Origin: Parerythrobacter_A sp963838735
Lineage (GTDB): Bacteria; Pseudomonadota; Alphaproteobacteria; Sphingomonadales; Sphingomonadaceae
Assembly (NCBI GenBank): GCA_963838735.1
Contig: CAWISG010000009.1
Location: forward strand, 1 to 40,355
DNA length: 40,355 nucleotides
Reading direction: 5' to 3'
Shown here: in pieces, positions 1-7,980 of the stretch
How the letters are laid out: each line of letters starts with the position of its first letter
How positions within the stretch are numbered: position 1 is the stretch's first letter
Notes under the pieces: generated by a model
What the model saw: only the letters and a program-made list of their open reading frames with translations
Databases searched by the model: none
Told to the model about the DNA's origin: nothing
Position numbers and translations under genes: made by a program

Positions 1-184
1 CGTAAAAACTAGCGTTACGCTCCATCTGCGTGAAGAATAAGCTCATCAGCACTCTACAAAAATTTGATAATTAAAAGCTTTGAATATGTGAAATGAATGA
101 CTCCGTGTTGGCTATTCGCAGCGTCTTGAGACCTCGCATCCTCGCCAAGATGCTTCGGCGCTACTTGAATACCGCCGGTCGTGT
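1..184. other. AT-rich left edge, no supported gene
   Basis: No gene can be supported here. Bases 1-120 are visibly AT-rich, with A/T runs around 57-80, against the GC-rich remainder. One plus frame is open from base 2 to a TAA at 38-40 and could be the last dozen codons of a gene lying to the left, but that is too short to identify. An imperfect hairpin at 143-160 (CGCCAAG, loop ATG, CTTCGGCG) lies just downstream of the minus-strand gene ending at 185. It could help end that transcript, although no T-tract follows it. Confidence 0.4.
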
Positions 185-1123
185 TTAATCGCTTACCTGG
201 CGCAACAGGCTGGCGAATTCTTCGCAGTGCCAAATGTCGGTTATCAGCCCTTCTCCATCCAGCCTGGCGACATCCATCCCATTTATGCGGAACGTACGCC
301 CCTGAGCCGGAACACCCATCAGCGGCGCGCCGTCATGCGTGCCTGCCATGACCCAGCGATCGGCGATCCAGTCTTCGTCCACGATATAGCATGCGATGTT
401 CATTCGCAGATCGGGGACCGCTTCGCGCAGCCAGCCGAGCACATCGACGATGCCGTCGATACCCGGGCGCTGATCCGGGGCCGGGTTGTGATCGACAACA
501 TCGGGGTGGTACATTTCGTAACACAATTCGGACCGCCCTCGCGCCCAGATCTCTTCGATATGCCGCCTTGCTATGCCTAGGTTGCGGCGTTCCAGCGCGG
601 TAAAGTCTTCTTCTCCTGGCACGATGGCATTTCGGCCGGGCTGGTAGTCCGGGTCCTGCGACGCGGCCGGAACAGCTGCGACCGCGCTGGGTGTGCCGAA
701 GCTCCCCGTCGATGCGCCGATCTGACGTTCGAAATGCGCCAGCTCCTCGACATGCCAGAGTTCGGCGATGCGATCGTGCTCCACCCGGACCATGTCGATC
801 CCGGAAAAATTCACATCAGCCCCGGATGCAGGAAGCCCTGCGAACGGACTGGAGTGCGTGCCGGAAAGGGTCCAGACATCGACGCCGTATTCGCCCGCAG
901 CCAGCGTGCCGTGCAGCGTCATAGACAGATCGGGTATAGCCGAGCGAAACTGTTTCACAACTTCCTTCAGCGCGTCGCGGCCTGTCGGCTGACCCTCGAT
1001 CGGCATGTGATCGATCACGTCAACGGTGTAATTGCTATCGACCAGGGCAACTTCGCCCAAGCCCCAGACCCGTTCGATCTGGTCTTGCAACGCCTTCTTT
1101 ATGTTGGCTTTATCAGTATTCAT
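185..1123 (-). CDS. Tandem SnoaL-like (NTF2-fold) protein
   Basis: A 312-residue protein with two SnoaL/NTF2-like domains in tandem, roughly residues 1-135 and 175-312. Each repeats the family pattern: an N-terminal helix ending in 'IW' or 'VWG', then 'D...VDHxP', then 'GxDG/GRDAL', and a C-terminal 'I.E.WH.EE'. This fold covers polyketide cyclases, small isomerases and dehydratases, and non-catalytic proteins, so the reaction cannot be named. The start is the ATG at 1121-1123, which overlaps the stop of the upstream SDR gene as ATGA; a longer open frame continues upstream but is arginine-rich and not protein-like. It is the last gene of an amidohydrolase-SDR-SnoaL operon. Most family members are about 130-150 residues, so the internal duplication is notable. 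Family is fairly sure; function unknown. Confidence 0.85.
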   Translation of the reverse strand: MNTDKANIKKALQDQIERVWGLGEVALVDSNYTVDVIDHMPIEGQPTGRDALKEVVKQFRSAIPDLSMTLHGTLAAGEYGVDVWTLSGTHSSPFAGLPASGADVNFSGIDMVRVEHDRIAELWHVEELAHFERQIGASTGSFGTPSAVAAVPAASQDPDYQPGRNAIVPGEEDFTALERRNLGIARRHIEEIWARGRSELCYEMYHPDVVDHNPAPDQRPGIDGIVDVLGWLREAVPDLRMNIACYIVDEDWIADRWVMAGTHDGAPLMGVPAQGRTFRINGMDVARLDGEGLITDIWHCEEFASLLRQVSD

Positions 1124-1854
1124 TGTATCGACATCCCCCCATCGACGGCCAGCGTATGCCCGGTTACGAAGCTGGCCTTGTCGGACAGCAGCCAGGCTGC
1201 TGCTTCTGCGACTTCCTCCGGCCGGGCAATACGACCCAGCGGGTGCGCAGCCGCAGCGTGTTCGGCGAACTCCGGGTTGGCTTGGAACCCGCGTTCGACA
1301 AGCATCGGGGTGGCCACCGCCCCGGGGAGAACGGCGTTGACGCGGACCTTGTACGGTGCCGCCTCCAATGCAGCCGTTCGGGTCAGCCCTACGACGGCGT
1401 GCTTCGATGCGACATAGGCGGCAAGACCCGAAGCACCCAGCCAGCCCATCACGCTGGACGTGTTGACGACGGCACCGTCTTCCTGGTCGCGAAACGCCCT
1501 GAGCTGGGCTTTCAGGCAAAGCCACAAGCCTTCGACATTCACGCCCATGACCTTCTCGAACTCCTCGTCAGGGTAGTCGGTCATCGGGCACATCGCCCCG
1601 CCCATCCCCTCGATCCCGGCGTTGTTGAACGCGCCGTCGCAGTTGGGAAAGTCGGCAAGGGCGCGGGGCATCGTGGTCGGATCGCGGATATCTGCAACCA
1701 GCGCACCTGCGTCGATCTCTTTTGCGACCGCGTGAACCGTTTGATCGCGATCGACCAGCAGCACCGCCGCACCGTAACCTGCGAACAGTCGCGCGGCGGC
1801 GGCACCGATGCCGCTGGCGGCACCCGTCACGATGATGTTGCGTCCGTCGAGCAC
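1120..1854 (-). CDS. SDR family NAD(P)-dependent oxidoreductase
   Basis: A 244-residue classical short-chain dehydrogenase/reductase. The nucleotide-binding TGxxxGxG motif is at residues 10-17 (TGAASGIG), followed by NNAG, a catalytic Ser in 'NTSSV', YxxxK in 'YVASK', and the C-terminal 'VTGHTLAVDGG' typical of the family. It should oxidise or reduce an alcohol/ketone or a cis-diol intermediate in the cytoplasm. I chose the GTG at 1852-1854 because GGGGGAG (complement of 1861-1867) sits 6 bases before it and the previous gene stops at 1856. An in-frame ATG at 1875 would overlap that gene by 20 bases. Its stop overlaps the next start as ATGA. The substrate cannot be told; context suggests an aromatic-pathway intermediate. 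Confidence 0.9.
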   Translation of the reverse strand: MLDGRNIIVTGAASGIGAAAARLFAGYGAAVLLVDRDQTVHAVAKEIDAGALVADIRDPTTMPRALADFPNCDGAFNNAGIEGMGGAMCPMTDYPDEEFEKVMGVNVEGLWLCLKAQLRAFRDQEDGAVVNTSSVMGWLGASGLAAYVASKHAVVGLTRTAALEAAPYKVRVNAVLPGAVATPMLVERGFQANPEFAEHAAAAHPLGRIARPEEVAEAAAWLLSDKASFVTGHTLAVDGGMSIQ

Positions 1855-1855
1855 G

Positions 1856-3352
1856 TTAGTCTCCCCCCGCGGCATAGCCGTGAACCGCGTGGTCAGGCGT
1901 GCCGCCAGCTGCGCGATAGTCTTTCACGATCCTTTCGAGGTGCGTTTCTTCCAGTCCGTTGGCGCAGTAATCGGCCGTGTTTACATTATAGAGGCGCGCT
2001 GCATTTTCGCCGAGGATGGCACGGCGTATCGGGCTGTCGTCGCCGCCCAGATCGGCATAGCCGAACCGTTCGACGAGATCCGGCGGCATGATGAGTCTGC
2101 GGAACGCCTCGATCTGCCATTGCGGACTGCCATACCAAACGGAATCGGTTCCCCAGAGTACATGATCGGCACCCAGCCCCTTGATAAGCATGCCGACCAT
2201 CGCAGCGGCGAGCCGGGGGTGGGTGAGCACTGTAAAAGCGAAGCTGGCCCCGATGTCCGCGTAGACATTATCGACACCGTATTGCGCCGGGATGGCGGCA
2301 AGGTCACTGACCCAGTCAATTCTTCCGGTCGCCTCGAACCGGTGCAGTTCCGCTTCGGTGGGCTGCGGTATGGTCCGGTAGGCTGCGTGATAGATCACGA
2401 AGTTCAAGTGGGGCCAATCCTGCGCTACCTTGCCGACATCATCGACCTTGGCGAACGGTTCCGCGCCCGGCATCACCTCGTCCGCGTTCTCTGGCAGCAA
2501 GCCCTTGTGTATGCAGACGTTTCGCACGCCTGCCGCAGCGATGCGTTCGTAGGCCGGATACATTAATGCCTCGTCATCCAGCCGATAGCGTTTCTCCGAG
2601 GGGGAGAACGGTTCGCCGACGCAATAGCCTTTCCAGCCATCAGGTTTGAGCTCGGCATGAACGCGGTCCATTTCATCGAGCCAGCCGTCATGCCCCGGCC
2701 CCAGCACTGCGTGCGTCAGCAGTCGGCGTTCCCCCGCAACTGAATTTACCGCGGCGCGTGCCTGCGCCATCTGATCGTTCGTCAGCATGGGAACGCCCTC
2801 CGAAGGGGCACCCGAAAGCAGGGCCACCTTGGTATCGCTGTCGAGAAAGATGGCTTTCAGGAAATGCGCGAATTTTATGTGCTCGATATCGAACGTGCGC
2901 GCATGCGGCAGCTGCAGCAGTTCCGCCGACAATTCGATCAGCCCGGTGAGCGGTTCGAAATAAGCCGGATCAGCATCGTCCCTCAGGAAATGAACCTGAT
3001 CGTCGAAAACAAATTGGGCGGACAGCCGGTCCTGTCGGGAGACTGCTTCGGCTTGGTCGTGCTGTTCGCCTTCGGTCACAGAAAAATGCGGCGAATACAC
3101 CGTGTTCATAATGCCGAACGCGCTCGCCATTGCACATGGCGTCTTCGCCCAAGCGGTCGCCGCCCGATCTTGCTGCGAACTGTTTCTCGCAATGCTTTCC
3201 TGCATTAGCGACTGGTACAGGCGCTGGTTTACGGTCTGTGCCGGCGGCGTGAATTCCCCGTTTGAAACGATCTGCGCCGGAACAGGCAGGCGCGGAAGGC
3301 GCTCTCCGGGAGTCAGGCTGTCGATGATCGGCTGCGTCAATAAGGTGACCAT
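1856..3352 (-). CDS. Amidohydrolase-2 (ACMSD-like) family protein
   Basis: A 498-residue member of the metal-dependent TIM-barrel amidohydrolase-2 family (COG2159 type), which includes 2-amino-3-carboxymuconate semialdehyde and dihydroxybenzoate decarboxylases as well as hydrolases. Visible active-site strands are DDQVH (about 117-121), 'CIHKG', 'VIYHAAY' and 'LWGTDSVWYGS', the last carrying the usual Asp ligand. The family's first-strand HxH appears here as QxH, so the metal site may be altered. It is longer than typical members (300-400), with about 115 residues before the barrel. The start is uncertain: ATG at 3350-3352 or at 3401-3403, neither with a good ribosome-binding site. It leads the minus operon with the SDR and SnoaL genes and diverges from the TonB receptor. 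Decarboxylation or hydrolysis of a catabolic intermediate is inferred. Confidence 0.82.
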   Translation of the reverse strand: MVTLLTQPIIDSLTPGERLPRLPVPAQIVSNGEFTPPAQTVNQRLYQSLMQESIARNSSQQDRAATAWAKTPCAMASAFGIMNTVYSPHFSVTEGEQHDQAEAVSRQDRLSAQFVFDDQVHFLRDDADPAYFEPLTGLIELSAELLQLPHARTFDIEHIKFAHFLKAIFLDSDTKVALLSGAPSEGVPMLTNDQMAQARAAVNSVAGERRLLTHAVLGPGHDGWLDEMDRVHAELKPDGWKGYCVGEPFSPSEKRYRLDDEALMYPAYERIAAAGVRNVCIHKGLLPENADEVMPGAEPFAKVDDVGKVAQDWPHLNFVIYHAAYRTIPQPTEAELHRFEATGRIDWVSDLAAIPAQYGVDNVYADIGASFAFTVLTHPRLAAAMVGMLIKGLGADHVLWGTDSVWYGSPQWQIEAFRRLIMPPDLVERFGYADLGGDDSPIRRAILGENAARLYNVNTADYCANGLEETHLERIVKDYRAAGGTPDHAVHGYAAGGD

Positions 3353-3403
3353 GCGCTGCAACTTTGCAGAACGGTTGCGAGCGCATGCCATGAAACATTG
3401 CAT

Positions 3404-3621
3404 GTCGGCGATAACCGTGTGTCGTTTGCGTTCCCGGCGTATGGACCAGACGACACCTATTCATCGCGGCTGCACTCGAATTCATTTCCGCATAACACCC
3501 GGCTTTGTGACTGTGACGTGACGCTGAAGGCGCCGCTCTGCCGTTTCGGAATATTTAGAGTGGCGGACGAGTGCATCAAAAAGCGATACGGGCCGAAAAC
3601 GGTCGGGCGAGAGGGGATACA
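3404..3621. promoter_or_regulatory. Divergent promoter region, amidohydrolase / TonB receptor
   Basis: About 220-270 bases between two divergent genes, with no gene visible. It should hold promoters for both operons. It contains ATTC-N15-GAAT (3460-3482) and the octamer CTATTCAT (3457-3464), which also occurs at 9168-9175 in another divergent promoter of this island. A purine-rich GAGAGGGG (3609-3616) just before the receptor start is a good ribosome-binding site. No clear -35/-10 pair was identified. Confidence 0.4.
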
Positions 3622-5889
3622 ATGAACGGTTTTCGGATATTCACGAGGTCATTCACCGCAGCACTGTTCGCAACGAGCGCGGTGCCGGCATTCGCCCAGT
3701 CTGTAGCGGACGCGGAAACCCAACCACGCGCTGACAACCAGCTCGATGAAATCGTCATCACCGCCGAACGGCGGGAGAGCGACCTGCAGTCCACGCCCAT
3801 CGCGGTAAGCGTATTGACCGGCGACCAGCTGCAATCCTCCGGGGTCGGCGTCGTGAACGATCTCGCTGCGACCGTGCCTAACCTTACCTCTACGACCGGA
3901 CCCCAGGGCTCGTCGGACGCCAACTTCTTCGTTCGCGGCGTCGGCCAGTTCGATTTCATCATTACGAACGATCCCGGCGTGGGTGTGTATGTCGATGGCG
4001 TCTACCTGGGCCGTACGGTCGGCGCGATGCTCGACAGTGGCGACATCGCTCGCGTCGAAGTATTGCGGGGGCCGCAGGGAACGCTGTTCGGGCGTAACAC
4101 GCTGGGTGGTGCGATCAGCGTCATTTCGCGGCAGCCCGACCTGACCGAGTTTTCGGTGAACGCGAGCGGCACCTATGGCAGCCGTGATCGCATCGAAGCG
4201 AGTGTCGGCGTGAACGCGCCGGTCGCCGACACCGCCGCCGTGCGCGTTTCGGGTTTCTACCGCGAACAGGATGGCTTTGCCCCCAATGTTGTGACCGGTG
4301 AACTGTTCGGCGCGACCGAACGCTATGGCGGTCGGGCACAGCTCAGGTTCGAACCGACCGACACCCTGCGCATCGATCTCTCGGCCGACTATTCGCTCGA
4401 CAAATCCAACCCGGCGCCGTCCGTTTTGCGGGCGATCGTGCCCGCCCCGTTCTTTCCGCCAGCGGCGCTCAACGATGTGCAGGACCCTGACAACTTCTAC
4501 AACGTATTCGCTTCGAACAGTCCCGAAGCGCGCAACGAGACGTACGGTTTCTCAGGAACGGTCACGCTCGATCTAGGTGCGGCGACGCTCAAATCCATAA
4601 CGGCCTATCGCGAACTCGATGGCTTCTCGACTGCGGACCCGGACGGTACGCGGTTCAAGCTATACGATCAGGACGTGACGACCCGGCAGAACCAGTTCAG
4701 CCAGGAGCTTCAGCTCACGGGAGAAGCGTTCGGTGACAGTCTGACCTATCTGCTTGGTGGCTATTTTTTCAAGGAAGACGCTCAGCAGGTGCTGGACTTG
4801 TGTTTTGCACCGATCAGCAGTCCGGCAGCCGCACCGTTCCAAGCCTGCAACTTCTGGAGCCAGGGGAACGACCAGGAAACCGAATCCTATGCCGTGTTCG
4901 GCCAGGCGCGTTACAATCTCCTCGACGCCCTTTCTGTGACGCTGGGCGGGCGCTACACGTGGGACAGGAAAGATATTGTATCCAACCAGTTCTTCGACTT
5001 CCGCCCCCAAGGTGTGGGGCCGGGTGCGGTGTTCGGCTTCGGCCTGCCACCAGCGTTGCTGGGTCAGCAAATCGTGCTGCCGATCGTCACCGATCTGCCT
5101 GCCAGGGTGGATTTCGAGAAATTCACACCTAAAGTAGGCATCGAATATGAAGCCAATGACGATCTGCTGGTGTTCGCGTCCTACTCCAAAGGGTTCCGGT
5201 CGGGCGGCTTTAACGGGCGTCTGATCGCCCCGCAACCCACCGTCCCGTCCTACGATCCCGACACCAACGATACTTATGAGCTGGGGTTCAAGGCCGACCT
5301 CATCGATCGCTCGCTGCGCGTGAACGCAACCGCGTTCTATTCGAAATACAAGGATATTCAGCAGACCATCGCAGACCCGGCGGTGCAGTTCCGCGTCGCC
5401 AATGCCGGCGATGCCGTGCTCAAGGGGTTCGAGCTGGAACTGAGCGCGTTGCCGATGGCCGGTCTTCGGTTCGACGCTGCGGTCGGCTATACCGACAGCG
5501 AGTTCGAAAACGTGCCCGCCACGGTCGGACCCATCAACGGCAACCGGCTGCCCTTCAGCCCCGAATGGACGGTGTCCGTCGCGGCGGAATACGCCATTGA
5601 TCTGGCGTTCGGCACGCTTACGCCAAGGGTGGATTATCGTCAGCAGTCCGAAGTGTTCTTCACCGCGTTCAACCTGCCTTTTGAACGGCAGGACGATTAC
5701 GGGATCTTGAATGCCCGGGTAACATTTGCCGATGTTGGCGAACGCTTTACGATCGCGGGTTATGCGCAGAACCTGACGGATACCGAATACTTTACCTTCG
5801 GGCAAAACGCTCTGGCATCGCAAGGTGTTGCGTACACGTATTTGGGCCGGCCCCGCGAGTTCGGGGTCACCGTCGGCTTCAGCTATTAA
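3622..5889 (+). CDS. TonB-dependent outer-membrane receptor
   Basis: A 755-residue TonB-dependent receptor. The N-terminus is a signal peptide ending about residue 26 (AVPAFAQ). A TonB-box-like 'DEIVITAERR' follows near 42-51, then the plug domain with 'VEVLRGPQGTLFGRNTLGG', the 22-strand barrel segments, and a terminal aromatic residue (GFSY). It would import a bulky or scarce substrate across the outer membrane using TonB energy. The start is the ATG at 3622, with GAGAGGGG upstream; a longer frame begins at 3571. The next gene starts one base after its stop, so they are probably co-transcribed. Sphingomonads carry many such receptors next to catabolic genes. The cluster's aromatic substrate or a conjugate of it is the likely ligand by context, but this is not shown by sequence. 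Confidence 0.93.
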   Translation: MNGFRIFTRSFTAALFATSAVPAFAQSVADAETQPRADNQLDEIVITAERRESDLQSTPIAVSVLTGDQLQSSGVGVVNDLAATVPNLTSTTGPQGSSDANFFVRGVGQFDFIITNDPGVGVYVDGVYLGRTVGAMLDSGDIARVEVLRGPQGTLFGRNTLGGAISVISRQPDLTEFSVNASGTYGSRDRIEASVGVNAPVADTAAVRVSGFYREQDGFAPNVVTGELFGATERYGGRAQLRFEPTDTLRIDLSADYSLDKSNPAPSVLRAIVPAPFFPPAALNDVQDPDNFYNVFASNSPEARNETYGFSGTVTLDLGAATLKSITAYRELDGFSTADPDGTRFKLYDQDVTTRQNQFSQELQLTGEAFGDSLTYLLGGYFFKEDAQQVLDLCFAPISSPAAAPFQACNFWSQGNDQETESYAVFGQARYNLLDALSVTLGGRYTWDRKDIVSNQFFDFRPQGVGPGAVFGFGLPPALLGQQIVLPIVTDLPARVDFEKFTPKVGIEYEANDDLLVFASYSKGFRSGGFNGRLIAPQPTVPSYDPDTNDTYELGFKADLIDRSLRVNATAFYSKYKDIQQTIADPAVQFRVANAGDAVLKGFELELSALPMAGLRFDAAVGYTDSEFENVPATVGPINGNRLPFSPEWTVSVAAEYAIDLAFGTLTPRVDYRQQSEVFFTAFNLPFERQDDYGILNARVTFADVGERFTIAGYAQNLTDTEYFTFGQNALASQGVAYTYLGRPREFGVTVGFSY

Positions 5890-5890
5890 G

Positions 5891-6769
5891 ATGCTCGAAG
5901 AGATGCGGGTCCTGGTTCTGGGCGGAACGGGTAATGTCGGCGCCCCGCTCGTGGCGCAGCTACGCGGCGACGGCGTCGATGTGGTCGCTGCCTCGCGGCG
6001 TGGCGGCGGCGAAGCGGGCAGTATCTCGCTGGACATGACCGACGCAGCGACGCTGGCGGAACAGGCAAAAGGATATCAGGCTGTCTACCTCGCCACACCG
6101 CTCGGCCCGGAGGAGACCGATATCGGGCTGGCCGCCGTGGACGCATTGCGCAGTGCGGGTGTGCGCAAGATCGTGTATCTGGCGATCCACAACCTGGAAA
6201 GCATGGCCGAGATACCGCATTTCGAAACCAAGATACCCATCAAGGAAGCCGTGCTAAGCGAGCCGGGCGGTGTCGTGCTGCAACCCAACTTCTTTTTCCA
6301 GAACGATCTGATGGCCATCCCGGCCATAATGGGGGCTGGGGTCTATCCCTTGCCTATCGGTACCGCCGGCGTGTGGAGCATTGACGCAGCGGACATCGCA
6401 CGTGCCGCCGCAAACGCATTGCTTTCCGATCAATGGGACGGGCAAGCGGTTCCGCTATGCGGCCCCGACCAACTTACGGGCCCGGCCATCGCCGCGAACT
6501 GGGCCGCCGCAAAGGGGGCCCCCGTCGACTATGGCGGCGATGGCATCGAACCGTTCATCGACGCGATGCGAAGGAATGTCCCCGACTTCTCCGACTGGAT
6601 GGCCCACGATTTCACCGTAATGATGGAAGTCACGCAGGACCGTGGATGCCCGTCAACCGCAGAGGACCGCACGAGAAGTGAGGCGATCGTCGGCCAGCCC
6701 CTGCTGTCACACCCGGAGTTTGTTACTGCAACGCTGGCGCAGGGCCAGCCACAGGAGAATACCCCATGA
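5891..6769 (+). CDS. NmrA-like NAD(P)-binding protein
   Basis: A 292-residue Rossmann protein of the atypical SDR/NmrA type. Near the N-terminus is the binding loop GGTGNVG, then 'VYLATPLGPEETDIG' and 'SAGVRKIVYLAIHN', the characteristic third strand. No YxxxK is visible at the classical place, as in NmrA-like and quinone-oxidoreductase-like members that either sense NAD(P) or reduce a quinone or isoflavone-like substrate. The start is ATG 5891, one base after the receptor stop; a second ATG at 5903 is possible. Its stop overlaps the ohr start as ATGA. It probably shares an operon with the receptor, the peroxidase and the SnoaL gene. Role in the pathway is unknown; reduction of a quinone-like intermediate is only a guess. 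Confidence 0.85.
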   Translation: MLEEMRVLVLGGTGNVGAPLVAQLRGDGVDVVAASRRGGGEAGSISLDMTDAATLAEQAKGYQAVYLATPLGPEETDIGLAAVDALRSAGVRKIVYLAIHNLESMAEIPHFETKIPIKEAVLSEPGGVVLQPNFFFQNDLMAIPAIMGAGVYPLPIGTAGVWSIDAADIARAAANALLSDQWDGQAVPLCGPDQLTGPAIAANWAAAKGAPVDYGGDGIEPFIDAMRRNVPDFSDWMAHDFTVMMEVTQDRGCPSTAEDRTRSEAIVGQPLLSHPEFVTATLAQGQPQENTP

Positions 6770-7191
6770 AAGCTCTTTACACAGCCACGGCAACGGCATC
6801 GGGCGGTCGCGATGGCCACGTCGAAACCGACGATGCGGCGATTGTGCTGGACCTTGCCGTGCCCGCGGCGATGGGGGGATCGGGGAACGGCAGCAACCCC
6901 GAACAGCTGTTCGCAGCTGGCTATGCCGCGTGCTTCCATTCGGCGATGCAGTTCATTGCAGGCCAACAGAAACTCGATGTCTCCGGCTCAACGGTGACCG
7001 GTCATGTGTCCATCGGCGAACGCAGCGACGGGCCGGGCTTCAAGCTAGCGGTTCGGCACGATGTCGCCCTGCCCTCGCTCGATCAGACGGCGGCAGAAAC
7101 GCTAGTGGCGCAAGCGCACGAGGTATGCCCCTATTCCAATGCAACGCGCGGCAACATCGATGTCGATTTCGACGTGACAGGTGCCGTATGA
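6766..7191 (+). CDS. ohr: Organic hydroperoxide resistance protein (Ohr/OsmC)
   Basis: A 141-residue Ohr-subfamily OsmC protein. Both catalytic cysteines are present: C56 in 'YAACFHSA' and C121 in 'VCPYSNATRGN'. The supporting Arg (R15) and Glu (E46) are in place. Ohr reduces organic hydroperoxides in the cytoplasm using lipoylated proteins or thiols. The length matches the family. It overlaps both neighbours by ATGA, so it is translated with a catabolic operon; no OhrR (MarR-type) regulator gene lies next to it. Placement suggests protection against peroxides formed during oxygenase turnover or from the substrate, which is inference. Confidence 0.92.
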   Translation: MKALYTATATASGGRDGHVETDDAAIVLDLAVPAAMGGSGNGSNPEQLFAAGYAACFHSAMQFIAGQQKLDVSGSTVTGHVSIGERSDGPGFKLAVRHDVALPSLDQTAAETLVAQAHEVCPYSNATRGNIDVDFDVTGAV

Positions 7192-7652
7192 GTGTCGGGT
7201 ATACAGGCGCTCTGGCGGCAGAGGAAGCCGAACCCCCGGCCATGCGGCCGCTGGGCGAAGGCGATCATAAGCATGCGCACATGCTCTATGCGGCGCACAA
7301 GGCGTTTCAGGGTGGCGATGTCGATGCCCTGTTTACCGATATCGCGGATGACGCCATCTGGCACATGCCAGGCGACAACGTCCTTGCCGGTGATTATGTC
7401 GGGCATGAGGAGATTATGCGCAATTTCGGGATGCTGCAGGACGCCGTCGACGCCTACTGGGCCTATCCGCTCGACTATTTCGGCAGCGACGATCACGTCG
7501 TGCTGATCGCCGAGGTGCGGGCACGCAAGGGCGAGAAACAGCTCAATACGCGCGAAGCGATGACGTGGCGGCTGGAAGACGGCAAGCTCAAGGAATGCTG
7601 GCACATGTGCCTGGAGCCCGACAAGTGGGACGCGTTCTTCTCTAAGACGTAA
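7188..7652 (+). CDS. SnoaL-like (NTF2-fold) protein
   Basis: A 154-residue single-domain SnoaL/NTF2-like protein, with 'AHKAFQGGDVDALFTDIADDAIWHMPG' split over the first helix and strand, 'GHEEIMRNF', and a C-terminal 'EDGKLKECWHM'. Such proteins act as cyclases, isomerases or dehydratases, or only bind ligand; the reaction is unknown. It starts at ATG 7188, overlapping the ohr stop as ATGA, and ends the receptor-NmrA-ohr operon. Its last 11 bases overlap the convergent DUF59 gene. With the tandem protein at 185-1123 the island carries three such domains, which suggests this fold matters to the pathway. Confidence 0.87.
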   Translation: MSVGYTGALAAEEAEPPAMRPLGEGDHKHAHMLYAAHKAFQGGDVDALFTDIADDAIWHMPGDNVLAGDYVGHEEIMRNFGMLQDAVDAYWAYPLDYFGSDDHVVLIAEVRARKGEKQLNTREAMTWRLEDGKLKECWHMCLEPDKWDAFFSKT

Positions 7653-7980
7653 CTCGTTTGCGCCAGGCTTGAGGCTCCCCGCGCATCGGTGCTGACGGCG
7701 TGGTCATCAATTCCGGCGTCCAGACGAAATCGGTGTCGATGATCGTTTCGACGCACTCGACGCCTTCGATCTTCGCAAGGTCGCGCGCAGCGGCCTGGGC
7801 AAAATGCGGTGCCATCGTGCATCCGGCGAACGTTACGCAAAACGTGACCGTCAACGTGTTCTCCTCATAGCTCCATCCACGGACCAGGCCCATGTCCAGC
7901 ACCGACACCGGGTGGCCGGTCGCTATGCTGCACGGATCGTAAATTTCCTTCAGGACTGCACGGACGGCATCGTCGATCAT
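7642..7980 (-). CDS. DUF59/MIP18-type metal-sulfur cluster assembly factor
   Basis: A 112-residue protein of the DUF59 (PaaD/SufT/MIP18) family. The pattern is 'VLKEIYDPC...VLDMGLVRGW', a hydrophobic strand, then 'FAGCTMAPHF' with the conserved Cys. The family helps build or insert iron-sulfur clusters; PaaD-type members sit in oxygenase operons. Its start overlaps the upstream amidohydrolase stop as ATGA. The obvious Fe-S client nearby is the Rieske dioxygenase at 9233-11007, transcribed divergently, but amidohydrolases bind mononuclear metals and would not need it. Family is good; client is inferred. Confidence 0.82.
   Translation of the reverse strand: MIDDAVRAVLKEIYDPCSIATGHPVSVLDMGLVRGWSYEENTLTVTFCVTFAGCTMAPHFAQAAARDLAKIEGVECVETIIDTDFVWTPELMTTPSAPMRGEPQAWRKRVTS

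Noticed and set aside
4660..6036. Long minus-strand open frame (458 codons)
   Set aside because: It lies opposite the TonB-dependent receptor, has no recognisable family pattern, and arises from the GC-rich third positions of the real gene.
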